Shown: positions 1-11,765 of the stretch, piece by piece
Position numbering within the stretch: the stretch's first letter is position 1
How the letters are laid out: the number at the start of each line of letters is the position of its first letter
Made by a program: the position numbers and the translations under genes
The notes under the pieces: generated by a model
Database searches by the model: none
What the model was told of the DNA's origin: nothing
The model's input: only the letters and a program-made list of their open reading frames with translations
Origin: Melastoma dodecandrum
Lineage: Eukaryota; Streptophyta; Magnoliopsida; Myrtales; Melastomataceae
Reading direction: 5' to 3'
Assembly (NCBI GenBank): GCA_029817715.1
Contig: JARUPY010000606.1
Location: 8,898,382-8,962,381 of the forward strand
Length of the DNA: 64,000 bases

Positions 1-282
1 AATCACGATTTATTCTAAGATTTATTTTAATCTATCTCAGATAATTATTCTGAGTGTCTAGGTTCATTTAACGTAGCCTAATGATTTTATCATAAGCACT
101 TAGGCAACAAATAAAATGAGATTACCTTTCCAATTGTTATTTTTGGAAACAAAATATTTCTCTGATCTTCTGCAGCAACGTCTCGCTGTAATGGGAGAAA
201 ATATCAAATTAAATATATTTAATTATCATAATCGATTAGATATGATGTTGGAGATTGGAAATAATCTATTTGATTGAGATGC
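1..282 (+). repeat. Partial 5' LTR fused to integrase
   Basis: Bases 1 to about 280 repeat 4917 to about 5195 of the 3' LTR with only a few substitutions. Near 277-282 the match stops and the sequence continues directly into the integrase frame. The rest of the LTR and the 5' half of the internal region are absent. The LTR runs off the left edge of the window. Confidence 0.9.
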
Positions 283-2475
283 TTACATGACATGGCGAGA
301 ACTATGTTACTGGAAAGTGAGGTTGCTAAAAATCTTTGGGCTGAAGCTGTAAGCACAGCATGCTACATCTCAAATCGTATTCATTTGAGACACTCATTAG
401 GTAAAACTCCTTGTGAGTTATATAAAGGCAGAAAGCCTAATATCTCATACTTTCATCCATTTGGAAGTAAGTGTTATATCTTGAGACCCATTAAAGATGG
501 TGTCGGAAAGTTTGATGCTCGATCTGATGAGGGCATATTCTTAGGATACTCCCTAACGAGCAAAGCATATAGAGTTTTTAATAAAAAAACTCTAACTGTT
601 GAAGAGTCTATCAGTGTTAAAATTGATGATTCTCCGACACAGGAGGAAGTTGCTGTGGAAGCAGCAGCACAATCCTCAACAACAGCATCAAATGAAACCT
701 CCTAGCAAATGATTGCTGACAATAATCCGAACGAAAACACTGTAGCAGATGTACAGCAAGTGCCTGCTGCACACACTGAAAATGCTTCTGGTGATTTCTA
801 GGATATTCAAATTAAGAATCGTGTTTCTTCGTTATATAAGAAAAGACATCCTATTGGTCAAGTAATAGGTTCTTTGCACACATGAGTGCGAACCCGCAAT
901 ACAGCAAATTTGTACTGTGAACACTCTGCTTTTATCTCTCAAGATGAACCTCAAGGCATTGATGATGCACTTGATGATCCTAATTGGATTCTTGCTATGC
1001 AAGAGGAATTGAACCAATTTGAGAGAAACAAAATTTGGAGTTTAGTACCTAGACCCAATGATCGTTCCATTATTGGAACAAAATGGGTTTATCGAAATAA
1101 ACTTGACGAGTCGGGAAATGTTGTAAGAAACAAAGCTAGACTTGTAGCAAAAGGTTACTCACAAGAAGAAGGCATCGATTATGATGAAACGTTCGCCCCA
1201 GTGGCGCGTCTAGAAGCAATACGCTTACTCCTAGCGTATGCTTGCTATAATAACTTTAAGTTATTTCAAATGGATGTGAAAAGTGCTTTCCTAAATGGTG
1301 ATATAAAAGAGGAAGTCTATGTTGAACAACCTCCAGGATTCACCGATCCAAAGTATCGTAATCATGTTTATAAGCTCTCTAAAGCGTTGTATGGGCTTAA
1401 GCAAGCTCCGCGAGCATGGTACGAAAAGCTTAGTTCCTTTCTTATAGCAAAGGGATATAGGCGTAGAAAAATTGATACAACATTGTTTCTTAAGAAACAG
1501 GATGCTGATCTTTTAGTTGCTCAAATATATGTCGATGACATTATATTTGGTTCAACTAATGAAAAATTATGTAATGAATTCTCTGATCTAATGAAAGGAG
1601 AATTTGAAATGAGTCTTATAGGAGAACTTACTTTCTTCCTCGGACTTCAAATTAAACAAACGGAAGATGGAATTTTCATCCATCAAGAAAAGTACAGCAA
1701 ACAGTTGCTCAAGAAATTTGATCTTGAGAATGCTAAACCTTTGTCAACTCCAATTGGTAGTAATACCAAAATTGATAAAGACGAAAGTGGAAAGGAAATT
1801 GATTCCAAACTATACAGAAGTATGATAGGATCATTGCTATATCTTACTGCTTCACGACCAGATATCATGTTCAGAGTATGCTTATGCGCTAGATATCAGT
1901 CTGCTCCAAAAGAGTCACACCTTGCTGCAGTTAAGAGGATCGTTCGATACCTCGCAGGAACTGTTAGCTTAGGTCTGTGGTATCCAAGAGAATCGTTGCT
2001 GGATCCTAGAGGATATTCAGATGCTGACTATGCTGGATGTCGTATTGATAGGAAAAGCACGTCTGGTACTTGCCAACTATTGGGAAATATGCTTATTTCC
2101 TGGTTCTCTAAGAAGCAGACAACTGTCGCTTTATCCACAGCTGAGGCTGAATACGTATCAGCAGCTAGTTGCTGTGCGCAGTTACTATGGATGCGACAAC
2201 AACTCGAAGATTATGATCTTCATTTTGATTCTATTCCAATAATGTGTGATAACACAAGTGCAATTAATTTATCACGAAATCCTGTCTATCACTCAAGATC
2301 TAAGCATATTGAGTTGAGACACCACTTTCTACGTGATAATGTACAAAGCGGTAAAGTTGATATTCAGTATGTAAATACTGAGCAACAGCTTGCTGATATC
2401 CTTACTAAACCGCTTGACAAGGAGAGGTTTGAATATTTACGAAGTGAATTAGGGATATGTAATCCCAATCTCTAA
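274..2475 (+). pseudogene. copia pol remnant: integrase C-terminus, reverse transcriptase, RNase H
   Basis: One reading frame runs from 274 to the stop at 2475, broken by three in-frame stops at 703-705 (TAG), 799-801 (TAG) and 883-885 (TGA). The part up to about 700 reads as the end of a copia integrase (the DMARTM segment, then the GCKCY-like and FLGYS region). The part from about 950 holds the copia reverse transcriptase: the W-V-Y-R-N-K entry, ARLVAKGY, the [12 protein letters not shown] segment and the catalytic YVDD at 1528-1539. RNase H follows (STAEAEY, then CDN, then [13 protein letters not shown]). The protein lacks protease and the catalytic integrase core. All three stops fit single C-to-T changes (CAG to TAG twice, CGA to TGA), so this is an inactivated but well-preserved copy. 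Confidence 0.92.
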
Positions 2476-2709
2476 GATGTTATTGTCATTCTTGAGAAAT
2501 TCTCGATAGGAATATAAAATTCCTAAAAATGATGCAAAAATATTCGTGGGGTGCCAACCAAAATTTCTATATCCTTTATTTCCTTCTTTTTCTTTTAAAT
2601 ATTCTATAAAACCAAAAAACTACCTACGGTTTCTTTTCAAATCCCTAACTTCCTTCTTCTCTTCAACCTCAACCTTCGTTCTTCTTCCTTTTCTTGTGAT
2701 TCTCCGACA

Positions 2710-4386
2710 ATGGCACCCAAATCCGCTAAATCTGGAAAGGGCAAGGGAACCCCCAAGAAACGGTCACAGGCTGTGGCTGCTTCTGCCCAGCAACTACCTG
2801 TTGTGGAGCCTCCGTCAGTTACTGAGAGGGAGCCCTCGATGATGCAAACTCCTGCTCCGGTGGTCACTGAGACCAAGGAGACACCTGCTGCGGTTCCTGC
2901 CAAGGACAATGTAGCTTCGACTGGTGATGCCACCACTTTTGGCGAACCTGAGGGTGCTACGGAGAAAACTCTCGATGTTGAGGAGGAAACCGCTCCACCT
3001 GAGGCGGTTACCAAGTCTACTTCTGCGTCTCCCAAAGCAGCAAACTCCCCTGCTACTCATGCGGAGACTCAAGCCGAAAAAGGCAAGAAAAGCGCTGAGG
3101 ATCCTGAGGATTTCCAGAGCGCCGATGAACAGGACTCTTTGGCTGAAGAGACTCCTGACGAAGATGAGAATGTGGAGGTGATCGGCTCTGTTCAGAATCC
3201 TCTTATTCGCTCTTCTCTGGGTGTTGCCTCTCGCACCAGGATGAAGCGACCTTATGCTGGTATAAGGGATGGTATGCATTCTGGCTCTCCTATTCAAAAG
3301 AAAGTGAGAAATGCCGATTCCTCTGTTTTTATTCCTAAGGTTGATCAGTATGTTTCTCTGGCTGAGTTAAATCGGATTCTTGCTGATGATACTATGCCAA
3401 ATAGAAACATGACCAAGCGCAACATTGCCGCATGCAAGCGTGTAGACTTTGATTGGTTTACTCAACATGAGCTTTGCTTTGCTGAGATGTTTGAAAGGTT
3501 GACCTGGCGATCCTTTTGTGAATATGATGGCATCGGTTCCATCTCAAAGGTCAAGGAATTCTATGCCAATATTACCTTTCATAAGGAAGATTCTCTCATT
3601 AAATTCATCAAGGTGTTGGTAGATGAGAAAACCTTTGTCTTCTCTGTGTTTGATGTTTGCCGTCTCTTTGAATTTGATCTTGTTAACAACCTGAGGGTGA
3701 TCAGTGAAGGAAAGCTGAAAGCTTATCAGACCATCAATGATGGTGAGGTGATTGCTGTCAGCGAATATCTGCAGAACACTGGGCTGAGTTTCAGCAACCG
3801 GATGTTTCACAAAGCAGTAATGTCCTGCTTGGCCCCTCGGATTGGCAGCATCGACACGGTCATGCCAAGAGATTGGAATCTGATGGTTCATCTTAAGAGA
3901 GGTATTCCTGTGAATTTGGGAAGTGTGATATTTGGCCATATGACATCTTGTGTTCAGGACGAGAACATGGCACTTCCATTTGCACATGTTATCACTGCAT
4001 TGCTGCAGTTCTATGGGGAGCAGATTGTTCCTGTGAATCAAATGGACACCTGGACTACTCAGGTTATTGGAGCTAACTCTGTAGTAAGTATGGGCTACTA
4101 GTATGTGGATGGTGTTTTTGTCAAGAAACCAACCAAGCGACAGATCGCTGCTTCTGTCCGTGGCAAGTCCACAGCTGAACTTGGCAAGCAACGCTATGCT
4201 GAACGTGAGAGGGCGGCTTCTTCATCCAAGGATCAGTCCCCTTCTTCTTCTAAGCTGCAAAAGGTCCTCTGTGAGGAATTAAGCTACACCAGACGCTCCA
4301 TTCTTGAGAGGCTGGATGGATTTGCTGAGAGGCTGACCCGCCTGGAAAAGATGGTCCAGACTTTGCTTGACAATGCCGAGGATTGA
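2710..4386 (+). pseudogene. SIRE-family extra ORF after pol (env-position protein), one in-frame stop
   Basis: An ATG at 2710 opens a frame that ends at TAG 4099-4101 and resumes in the same frame to TGA 4384-4386, giving about 558 codons with one nonsense change (CAG to TAG would explain it). The first 60 residues are rich in Lys, Ser and Ala. A long acidic Glu/Pro/Thr stretch follows to about residue 160, then a globular domain (about 215-460) of the kind labelled putative plant transposon protein. The tail past the stop has a heptad pattern (ILERLDGFAERLTRLEKMV) suggesting a coiled coil. I see no signal peptide or membrane segment, so calling it an envelope is not supported; its role is unknown. 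A related fragment lies on the - strand at 60029-60763. Confidence 0.82.
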
Positions 4387-4707
4387 GCCATGCTCTCCGT
4401 TTAGGATTGAGCTACTCTCCTCTATCTTTAGGTGTCTGCTCTGTTGTTCTAGAATGAGCTATGCTCTTATATTTCTGAACTTGTTTATTGCAGCAACTGT
4501 TGGCTGCTGTTGACTTTGTCTTTTGAGTGCTAGCATATTCTTGCTGCACTAGTAATAAAACTATCCTTTGTTATCCTCTTTTCTTTTTGATATGACAAAA
4601 AGGGGGAGAAGAATCAGTTCAGGGGGAGTTAAGGATTTAAGGGGGAGTTGAGACACAAGCTCTATCCCTAAGTCAGAATATTTTGTCATCATCAAAAAGG
4701 GGGGGAA
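4387..4707 (+). other. 3' untranslated region and polypurine tract of the SIRE element
   Basis: Non-coding stretch between the extra ORF and the 3' LTR. It contains several GGGGGAG runs (around 4600-4660), and the last one (AAAAAGGGGGGGAA, 4694-4707) lies directly before the LTR start. That is the expected place for the plus-strand priming purine tract; repeated GGGGGAG blocks are usual for this lineage. Confidence 0.8.
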
Positions 4708-6700
4708 TGTTGACCTGGTTTTGATGATGAACTTAAGCGACATGTTACTGGTGGTCAGTAGTAATGTTTCACAAGTTATGTGTTCATTCTTAGTGATGAG
4801 CTTGAGCAATGCGTTGCTGAACCACGGCTAGTAACCACTATATATTATTGCGTTCCAGTACACTCTTACTGTGATATTACCCATAGAAGTTGAAAATATG
4901 GAAACATATTTTTAATAATCACGATTTATTCTAAGATTTATTTTAATCTATCTCAGATAATTATTCTGAGTGTCTAGATTCATTTAACATAGCCTAATGA
5001 TTTTATCATAAGCACTTAGGCAACAAATAAAATGAGATTACCTTTCCAATTGTTATTTTTGGAAACAAAATATTTCTCTGATCTTCTGCAGCAACGTCTC
5101 GCTGTAATGGGAGAAAATATCAAATTAAATATATTTAATTATCATAATCGATTAGATATGATGTTCGAGATTGGAAATAATCAATTTGATTGAGATGAGT
5201 AAAGGAAGTTATCGTTGGTGTCTTTCCTTCTATGGCACAGCAAACGTTGAGCAGACTGTTGCTGAATCCTGGCTGCCAGTTTTGGCAACAAATCTCGAAG
5301 ATTGCATGGATGTCCCTTATGCTTCTTTCTCCGTTATAATCAGACCAAGGACGACATTTTCTCTAAGCCTTTGTGCGTCTGTGTAGTCTGTGTGAGCTTT
5401 GTGCGTCGACGGAGAGAGGAAGTTGCTAAGTGTCTCCTGGTTCTTTCTCTTGCAAGCTGCGTGTGAGAGTGTCAAGGGGCTGAGGTCAGATCCCTTGAAT
5501 CGTCTGAGAGGGACTAGGTGTCCTCGGTGCGTTCAACGAGCAGCCGACGAATCGTCTGAGGGAAGCTAAGTGAATACCTGCTCTGAATTCAGTAACCGGT
5601 TGCTGACCCATCGGCAAGAAGCCGTTCTTGACGTGTCTTTTCGCAGGGAAGTCTCGAGCCTACGGAGTTTGAGTAGTTAGACACGCACTTGCGGGAGCGC
5701 GCCAGAAGTCTCGTGCCTGCAGGGTAGAGCAGAAGTTGGGAACGCCGCCGGAGTGAAAAGAGTTCCTCCCGAGCACAGGGGTGCTGTGCAGAAGTCTTGA
5801 ACGCCTGATACAGAGGGTTAGTAAAGCAGGTTGCGTGGAAGCCAACGGATCGGAAAATTCCACCCTAGGCACTGGGTGTGCAGTGCAGTGAGTCACGGCT
5901 GTGGTAACCGTGCATGTCCGAACTGAGTGTAGGACGGATACCTTCTAAGTGGCTTTGTGGTTTTCTTTGTGATCTTTGTGGTTCCTATTTTCGTGATCTT
6001 TGTGGTTCAACTTTGTGGTTCAACTTTGTGGTTGTCTCTTAAGCAAGTGCAGGCTTATCTTAAGGAGAGACAAGATCTAAGTGGAAATCCTCTGCTGAAT
6101 GATAAAGTGCTGAAGCAATCCTTCGCTGTGAAGCAGAAACGAGCTGCTCTCTGAGAAGTCATTCTTCACCGTAAGGAATTATCTGTGAGGATTTAAACTA
6201 ACATAACGTTGTCTGTGTTCTTTGATAAGTCAGGATTATATTAAGCGACAACGAGCTGTGTGGAATCCATTGAGCTACCAACTGCTGAGGATAAGCATCA
6301 TTCTGCTGGACACGAGAAGACGTCCACTGTGTGAGGAGCTGACCGTTGCCAGGAGTGATAATCTATTGTACGGGATTCTAAATCTCACTTTGTGAGAGGA
6401 ACATACGCCTAGTGCAAGGGCTTTTTGCACCCATTATTTTATATAGTGGAATCACCTTGTTGGTGGAAAGTGGACGTAGGTCAATTAAGGCCGAACCACT
6501 ATAAATCACTGTGTCCATTATGATCGCGCAACACTCGTACGAAAACCTACTCGACAAAATCGTAACAGTTACAGTAAGGTATTTCTCATTCTGAGAAACA
6601 CTCTGCTGTGATACAGTACGCTTCCGCTTACACCGAGAAATGGCGAAAAAGTGATAAACACTAATTCACCCCCCTCTTAGTGTACATAAACGATCCAACA
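4708..6700 (+). repeat. 3' LTR of the SIRE-type element, about 1993 bp
   Basis: The LTR starts TGTTGACC after the purine tract and ends GATCCAACA, giving the canonical TG...CA with short inverted ends TGTTG/CAACA. Bases 4917 to about 5195 match the partial LTR at 1-282. The 3' two-thirds are closely similar to the solo LTR at 55916-58095 (for example the blocks at 5660-5900 and 57070-57290). A CTTTGTGGTT-type short tandem run lies at 5950-6040. The few codons readable here on either strand are not genes. Confidence 0.9.
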
Positions 6701-7049
6701 GGTTGCTTCTCATCTGTCCATCACTTCCTTGCAAACCAAACTCCCTTCCCTTTCAACAACTTTCTTTCCATAACAGCTTTCTCCCACTCCTTCTTTATTT
6801 ACCTTCACACACCATAATATTTGTAGTATCCCCAGTTGTTGTTTTTATCACATCTCCCCTGCAAACTAAACTCCCTTCACTTCTTTCTTCGTCATCTTCT
6901 GCAGAAGATTCAATAGTTCTGCTTTGAATTCCTGGTTTGCTGAAAACATTCAATCTACTCCCAGTGCTGATATATTTTTGAATTGGAACAACTTTTGTTA
7001 AAGGATCAGCTAATTTATCCTTATACCTGAAAATGTTGTACTTGCAGAG

Positions 7050-8354
7050 TACCGGCCATTACTTTCTCCCAAACAAAATGAAAATCGATCTCAACATGCT
7101 TTGTCTAAGCATGGAGAATTGGATACGCTGCCAGCTGAATAGTACTCACATTATCACAGTAAATAGTTGGAGCTTGTTTCTTTGGTACTTGGAGCTCTTT
7201 TAGTAAAACGTATATCCATACTACTTCAGCAACTCCATCAGCAAGAGCACGAAATTCAGCTTCAATGCTTGAGCGAGATACCACCCACTATTTATGTGAT
7301 GCCCATGAAATCAGATTTGTACCCAGAAAAGTGCAGTACCCTCATGTGCTCTTCCTATCACCTGGGCAACTTGCCCATTCAGAATCAGTAAAGCATGTAA
7401 TATCCAAAGATTCAGCAGTTGTTATTGTAAGTCCATGAGAGATAGTTTGATATCTCAGAATTCATTTCACTGCTTGTAGATGAACCGTAGACGGTTGGCT
7501 CAAAAATTGACATGTTTTATTGACTGTAAAACTCATATTAGGTCTTGTATTTGTGCAGTACTGCAGAGCACCAACTAAGCTATGATATACTGTGGGATCA
7601 GCTAACAGTTCCCCTTCATACTTAGATAGTGGACCTACTGTTGCCATTGGTGTGACCACTGGTTTGCAATTCGCCATACCATCCTTCTCTAACAGTTCTC
7701 TGATGTACTTTTCCTGGCATAAATATAAAGTACCATGTTTCCCTGTAGCTTGAAATCCAAGAAAATAGGACAAATCACCAAGATCTTTTAATGCAAAAGC
7801 ACTATGCAATTGCGGAAGTAAGTTTGTAATCCCAAAGCTGTTAGAACCAGTAATGATAATATCATCAACATACACTAAAATTATAATCACTCCTTTAGTC
7901 GTATGCTGGTAAGATAAAGAGGCATCAACTTTGGAATTCTGAAAACCCCACTGGAGCAAACAATTACTCAGTTTCATGTTCCAAGCTCGAGGGCTTTGCT
8001 TTAGGCCGTAGATTGCTTTCTTCAAACAACAGACATGAGATGGACACTTCAAATCCTCAAACCCTGGAGGCTGTTTCATAAGAATGCATTATGAACATCC
8101 AGCTGCCTCAAAGACCAACCAAATGTGACTGCAAGACATAACACAACTCTGATCGTCTGGTGTTTGACAACCAGACTAAAAGTTTCTTTATAATCAAGTC
8201 CTGGTGTTTGATGAGACCCTTTAGCAACCAGCCGGGCTTTACATCTCTCTAGAGTGCCATCAGAATTTAACTTCACCTTGAACACCCATTTGCACCCAAC
8301 AACTTTCTGTGCACAACCAGATGGAACAAGCTGCCAGGTATTGTTAAGTATCAA
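7050..8354 (-). pseudogene. copia reverse transcriptase and RNase H remnant
   Basis: Two open stretches, 8354-8076 and 8079-7462, together read as a copia reverse transcriptase. The upstream part has the [21 protein letters not shown] and LDVHNAFL segments. The downstream part has PPGF, KKAIYGLKQSPRAW and the catalytic YVDD (codons at 7861-7872), then the LSYFLG segment and the P-x-TVNK block. The two are joined by a frameshift near 8076-8079. RNase H continues to about 7050 in shifted frames. Not functional. Confidence 0.88.
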
Positions 8355-8697
8355 GGCCCTCAGTTCAGCCTGGATAGCCTCTCTCCATACTGGCGTAGAA
8401 AGTGCCTCGAGTAAAGAGGTTGGTTCTGTAAGAAGAGTAGGTGAAGATGAGGGACATGTGGTATGAGGCAGTTTAGTTAAATACAGTATGTTTGAATATT
8501 CCAGTCTTAGATCTGGTTAACATGGGATGAATGTTAGCTACCTTTGATACTATTGGGTTTTCTCTCATATTTGGTAGTTCTAAATAAGGAGAAAATTTTG
8601 TTGTAGATCTGTGCACTGAATTTGGTATAGTAGATGACACTCGTAAACTGTTTGGGATAGTAACTGGTGTAAGTGTTTGGTTGCCTGTCGAGTGAAC

Positions 8698-9734
8698 CTA
8701 AGAAGACATTTTGTGCATAAGGGCTTGTATAGCTACCTGAGCTAAGGATTGTGAAGTAAATGGTACTGACTTAGATAGGGCAAATGTTTTAAATGGGAAA
8801 CTATCTTCATCATATATTACATCCCTAGAAATGTAGATTTTTCCAGATTTCCTATCAAGACAAATATATCCTTTATGAGAGGCACTCCTAGGACACATGC
8901 ATTTGAATGAAACTCTACTTTATGAACATTATAGGGTCTGAGAAAAAGAAAGCATAAACAACCAAAGATTTTGAGCATTGTATAGTCTGGTGTGACAACA
9001 TCTAAGAGTTCCAAGGGAGATTTAAATTGTAATATTCGGGAAGGAAGCATGTTTATCAAAGATACTGCTTCATCGAAAGCAGACACCCAATACTCCTTTG
9101 GAACATTAGCATGAGTTATAAGTGTGAGACCTACTTCTACGACATGTCTGTTTTTTCTCTCAACTCTACCATTTTGTTAAGGGGTGTATGTATAAGAAAT
9201 TTGGTGAGTAATCCCATGGTTAAGAAGATAAGAATGTAAAGACTGAAATTCCCCTCCCCAATCCGACCTTATAGTTAGTATAGAGGTTTTAAACTGATTT
9301 TGAACCTTTTTATGAAACTGTATGAAAGTTGTCATAGCTTGAGATTTTGTCCAAAGAAAGTATATCCAGGTGTATCTAGTCGCATAATCTATTAATAACA
9401 TAAAATATTTATCCCCTGTAACAGATTTTATAGGTGAAGGCCTCCACATGTCAGTATGAATCAATTGAAAAGGCTTAGATGACTTAGAAGTCGATACAGG
9501 AAAAGATAGGCAATGATGTTTGCCCGAAACACAGGAATGACACAATGGCAAAGTGGAGGAACTAACAGAGTCTTTACAAGAGAGTAGAGTTTTAATCGGA
9601 ATTTCAGAACATGGATGACCTAGTCTAGCATGCCACCTGATTCTATTTACAACAGAAGACTTGGGCACTGAAGACTTGATCACAACTGTGGCATAAAGTG
9701 CTGGAGTTTTGTTGTAGCTTGTGGAAGAGGGCAT
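8698..9734 (-). pseudogene. copia integrase remnant
   Basis: The 9734-9177 stretch contains the pre-integrase zinc region (RWHARLGHP, later LCHSCVSGKHH) and the integrase core start (LIHTDMW for the first catalytic Asp, then RSDWGGEF for the second). A stop at about 9177 separates it from the downstream core and C-terminal part at 9086-8698, which includes the KIFGCLCFLF segment and the CYICLD-like end. Several stops and shifts make it inactive. Confidence 0.85.
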
Positions 9735-9812
9735 TAGATGATGGAAAGAAGGCTGTTGTGATGACTCATGTAGTATTGGGTGGAGTTTGTACAGGCCCTA
9801 TTGCATCTATCC

Positions 9813-11227
9813 TTAAAGTAGAGTGTGATTTGTGACCATGTCCTTAACAAAAACAGAATCTGGAGTGAATTCAACTACTACTGTATTATCTCTACAAAGT
9901 TTAGACACACTAATCAGTTTTTTAGATAGAGTTGGAATACGAAGGACATTATGAAGATTCAAAGAACCAGATTTAGCAGTAACAGGTCCATGACCAATAT
10001 GAGTTCTATCTACCCGACTACCATTTCTAACCATGACAAAGGACTTACCATGATAAGGTGCTATAATGTGAAGGTCAATTGTATCAGGGATCACATGATG
10101 AGTTGCACCAGAGTCTAAGAGCCAAGACTCATGTTCATGTGTTTTATTATTGTTTTGCGAGCTTGATGTGACTAGCTGAAGGAAAGGTTGGTTTGATGAG
10201 TTAGGACAGTATGAGTGGGAGAAAGGGTAGTGCAGGTTCTGATCTGATAAGGCAATATACTGGTGTAGTGAGTTTGTGGCTGAATGGAGCAGGCAGGGTT
10301 CTGTCTATGATAGCAAGTTAAGGCCGTGTGTCCAATCTAGAAACTGATTTGACACTTGAGCTTAGGTCTGAGAAGTGGTCTATTACTCTATCTTGGGTAG
10401 GTGTTTTGGGTAGTATGACTGGGAGGTTGACCAAGAAGGCTTGATTGGTTTTGGGTGGAGTTGGTCGTGTATTTCAAGGAGATCTGGGTTGAGGTGTAGG
10501 TGGTATGGTAGGTAAATGTGTTTGGGGTCTGGGTGGAGTCTTTTCCTCACCAATATGAAGAGAAGAGAGTTGTACCTAAGGTATGATGCCATCCAATACG
10601 TGTCTTCTTCCCAAACGCAGCTTAAAACTCTGCAGCAAGCTTTGCACCTCCTCAAGAGATAGCCGATCCGGCCTGCTGTAAACTGCAGTCACCAATCCTT
10701 CTAACATATACCATATATAGTCCTTTACCGAACCGATTCTCCAACGGCACCCAACTAGTGAGCCAGAAACTTCAACGCATTCAGGTATTGATGCATAGTT
10801 TTGCCTTTTTTCATTAAGCGTTGCATCTATGTTCTAAGATTGATAACCCGGGAAGTCCAACTAGACTCATATCTCCTTCTCAAAGCTTCCCACACTTCAT
10901 TAGAGGTTTAACAGCAAACCACTTGGCTTAACGATTCTGAAGCAAGACAAAAAAATAAGACTCGTCACTGCTTTGTCACTCCTCTGCCAAACCTTGTATT
11001 TTGGATTCAGGATTTCAAGACTTTCATCCAGAAATTGATTAGGAGGCTGCGTCTGACCAAAGACAAAATCCTCCAAACCACGAACAATAATAGCAGCCAA
11101 TATATGTCCTTTTCATAAGGGATAATTTCCTTCATCTAGCAAACACAGTAGCTGGAATCTGCATTTGAGAAGAACTAACCACATATGTATTTACTGAGAT
11201 ACCCGAACCTAGAGTTTGGTCTGCCAT
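9813..11227 (-). pseudogene. copia gag and protease remnant
   Basis: A likely gag ATG is at 11227-11225, shortly after the primer site. Reading soon shifts frame, but the gag body continues at 11100-10900 and further left. A degenerate zinc knuckle (C-x2-S-...-GHTALTC, near 10310-10370) has lost one Cys. The protease active site DSGATHH is readable at about 10095-10120, followed at 10094-9813 by the protease body with the VLRIP-LSKKLISVSKLC segment that is typical of copia. Frameshifts and stops show it is dead. Confidence 0.82.
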
Positions 11228-11277
11228 TTCTTTCCTTGATACAGTCGATTATACTCTCTGCTTCTAAGCACTTTGCG

Positions 11278-11289
11278 GCTCTGATACCA
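11278..11289 (-). other. tRNA-Met primer binding site of the Ale-like element
   Basis: On the - strand this reads TGGTATCAGAGC, complementary to the 3' end of initiator tRNA-Met, the usual primer for plant copia elements. It lies about 50 bp before the gag ATG, fixing the 5' side of the element at its right end. Confidence 0.85.
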
Positions 11290-11765
11290 TCAAGACACTT
11301 CAGAAAAGAGGAAGAAGAGGAAGAAGAAAAGAGGAAGAAAAAGAAGAAGAAGAAGGGAGAAAAGAATTCTATTTTATTCTTCTATCCTTTTTACAATCTT
11401 ATAGACGTAAAACACCATCAAACATTTCCCTGCCAATTCTGTTGGGGAAGAGTGTGTGTTGTGTTGTACGAGTCATTTTCCTACGTTTGTTGTTTTGTTC
11501 TTATCTTCAGTCAGCAACAACATGTTGGGCTTGATTAATTCCATGTGTCTTGATCCTTTGGCCTTTCACAGTTTTGGGTTTGGGCTACTTCTCATCTGTA
11601 CATTACTGGTAAAAGATGAACTGCTAGTTGACAAAACCTGAATTAACAAAAGCAAAGTATATAACCCGAGAGTTCAATGGATAGGTCATACACAGTGCCA
11701 ATTTTACTTCTTACAAATTTATTTTTGTAAGGTAGTTTGCAAAAGCAAATGCAAGAGAAAGAAAC
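11290..11765. other. Probable 5' LTR of the Ale-like element and flank
   Basis: Follows the primer site, so an LTR is expected here on the - strand, but I found no clear TG...CA ends and no convincing second copy near 6701-6960. A GAA/AAG-rich tract lies at 11309-11357. The right part grows into the SMG9-like pseudogene flank. No gene seen. Confidence 0.45.

Larger units (their letters stand above)
1..6700 (+). mobile_element. SIRE/Maximus-type Ty1/copia retrotransposon (internally deleted)
   Basis: The order seen is a partial LTR (1 to about 280), the C-terminal part of integrase, reverse transcriptase, RNase H, a second long ORF after pol, a purine tract and a complete LTR of about 2 kb. 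An extra ORF between RNase H and the 3' LTR and LTRs near 2 kb are typical of the plant SIRE/Maximus lineage. The 5' LTR tail, primer site, gag, protease and most of integrase are missing through one internal deletion. The element starts before the window. Its coding frames carry only a few stop codons, so the insertion is probably fairly young. It abuts the - strand Ale-like element at 6701, so it may have landed in that element's 3' end. Confidence 0.9.
6701..11290 (-). mobile_element. Ale/Retrofit-like Ty1/copia element, decayed
   Basis: Reading leftwards from the primer site at 11289, the - strand shows gag, a protease motif, integrase, reverse transcriptase and RNase H, with frames broken by many shifts and stops. 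The gene order (integrase before reverse transcriptase) defines copia. The short gag and its opening segment suggest the Ale/Retrofit lineage, a weaker call. I could not fix the LTR borders. The right LTR should lie just beyond 11290, where a GAA-rich run sits (11309-11357); the left one is cut or disturbed by the SIRE LTR ending at 6700. Confidence 0.85.

Noticed and set aside
5660..5896. A - strand open frame shared between the LTR at 4708-6700 and the solo LTR (57071-57286)
   Set aside because: It is shared because the two LTRs are homologous; it has no protein family features and is not kept in the third LTR.
6701..6730. Similarity between 6701-6730 and 11584-11611 as an LTR pair of the Ale-like element
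   Set aside because: Only about 25 bp agree (GG-T-CTTCTCATCTGT) and the flanking bases diverge at once, so it is not good evidence for LTRs.
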